Shown piece after piece: positions 63,583 through 64,000 of a stretch of 64,000 nucleotides of DNA. The stretch covers positions 36,473-100,472 of the forward strand of contig NZ_VJXY01000029.1 in NCBI RefSeq assembly GCF_014831675.1. Reading direction: 5' to 3'. Below the pieces are notes generated by a model. That model searched no databases. It was given only the letters and a program-made list of their open reading frames with translations, and was not told the origin of the DNA. Source of the stretch: Komarekiella delphini-convector SJRDD-AB1. Lineage in GTDB: Bacteria > Cyanobacteriota > Cyanobacteriia > Cyanobacteriales > Nostocaceae. Positions within the stretch are counted from its first letter, which is position 1. Every line of letters begins with the position of its first letter. Both the position numbers and the translations under genes were made by a program.

Positions 63583-63935
63583 TACCCACTCACGCTAAAG
63601 ATTTTTAATTATTAAATTAAGCTGTTATGTATTTTAATTGCATATTTACTCATGAGAGTAGTCATTTGTCATTTGTTATTAATTATTCTCTCCTCTTACC
63701 CCTCTTATATGTAATCACCATATTCTTGATTGAGATTATGGTGTTTGCTCTTGCTATTTCATCTAGATACCTGTACTATCTATTACCAAACCATAAAATA
63801 CTATATCTTGAGCGATAAACTGTAGATTTTAGATAGGTGATATAGAGTCAGTATGTGACTAGATATCTGCAATAGATGGAAACGTACCTCATTGAAAGGG
63901 ATTAGGGATTGGGTATTTTATTTATTCACCTTGTC
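63583..63935. other. Spacer upstream of the AraC-type regulator
   Basis: I see no convincing gene. A 63-codon frame at 63627 has a hydrophobic centre but no family features or ribosome site. Confidence 0.4.
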
Positions 63936-64000
63936 CCCCAGTCCCCAGTCCCCAGTCCCCAGTCCCCATTCCCCAGTCCCCATTCCCCAGTCCCCATTCC
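63936..64000. repeat. CCCCAGT/CCCCATT heptamer array running off the window
   Basis: Nine contiguous heptamers are visible: four CCCCAGT, then CCCCATT and CCCCAGT alternating (ATT, AGT, ATT, AGT, ATT), and the array is cut by the end of the window. This matches the short tandemly repeated repetitive (STRR1-type) sequences known from heterocystous cyanobacteria. Confidence 0.95.

Noticed and set aside
63627-63818. A 63-codon membrane-like protein upstream of the AraC regulator
   Set aside because: No ribosome site, AT-rich low-complexity sequence, and no family pattern.

Overview
The window is chromosomal DNA from a filamentous, probably heterocyst-forming cyanobacterium of the Nostoc type. 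The evidence is photosynthesis-linked genes (psbX, a Ycf66 gene, a YggT/Ycf19 gene, a chorismate lyase and a System II cytochrome c assembly gene), many GCGATCGC (HIP1) octamers, CCCCAGT-type heptamer repeats, PEP-CTERM, KGK and Uma2 family genes, and a complete hmp/pil chemotaxis-like cluster followed in divergent orientation by hmpF, an arrangement known from Nostoc punctiforme. Overall composition is AT-rich; the 41.2-42.05 kb gene is markedly more AT-rich than its neighbours.

Layout. 0-12.6 kb is mostly housekeeping: sdhB, two paralogous TolB-like lipoproteins, a Ycf66 gene, psbX, a YggT gene, accC, tRNA-Leu(GAG), chorismate lyase, a DUF3352 protein, ccsA/ycf5 and a KGK protein. 12.7-26 kb is the hmp cluster: hmpA (PATAN-receiver), hmpB (CheY), hmpC (CheW), hmpD (MCP) and hmpE (giant CheA) on the minus strand, with hmpF on the plus strand. 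By homology it controls type IV pilus motility and hormogonium behaviour. 26-31.9 kb holds a two-kinase hybrid sensor, a shrunken relic of a similar kinase, an XRE regulator and tilS. 32-37.5 kb is accessory: a decayed IS701-type transposase, a transglutaminase-like protein, a prolyl oligopeptidase, a broken Uma2 gene and a VapBC-like pair.

37.8-48.4 kb has a double-domain M16 peptidase, a MITE-like element, an AT-rich putative PD-(D/E)XK nuclease gene broken by a 16-bp tandem duplication, a secreted PEP-CTERM protein of three DUF3574 units, an SNase-fold nuclease, a two-winged-helix protein with a zinc-ribbon partner, and a secreted protein of three 70-76 residue repeats. 48.5-57.4 kb has dnaK with a small heat-shock gene, a histidine kinase with a receiver-only partner, an MscS channel, another receiver protein and a class II glutamine amidotransferase. 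57.7-61.1 kb is a sulfate uptake operon (sbpA-cysT-cysW-NIL protein; no cysA in the window). 61.2-63.6 kb is a cytochrome P450 downstream of an AraC-type regulator, with a 17-bp direct repeat of 20-bp period between them that looks like an operator.

The spacers are full of repeats: tandem heptamers and nonamers, perfect hairpins reused at several loci, two elements with terminal inverted repeats, and a palindrome-rich family with a GTTCGCG core. One copy of that family lies inside the coding sequence of the hybrid kinase as an in-frame insertion of about 82 codons. No complete new multi-gene system stands out. The best leads are that insertion, the kinase relic, the duplication-broken nuclease gene, the zinc-ribbon/winged-helix/SNase group, and the P450 with an altered I-helix beside its candidate operator. 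Domain and family names rest on reading translated sequence; no database search was run.
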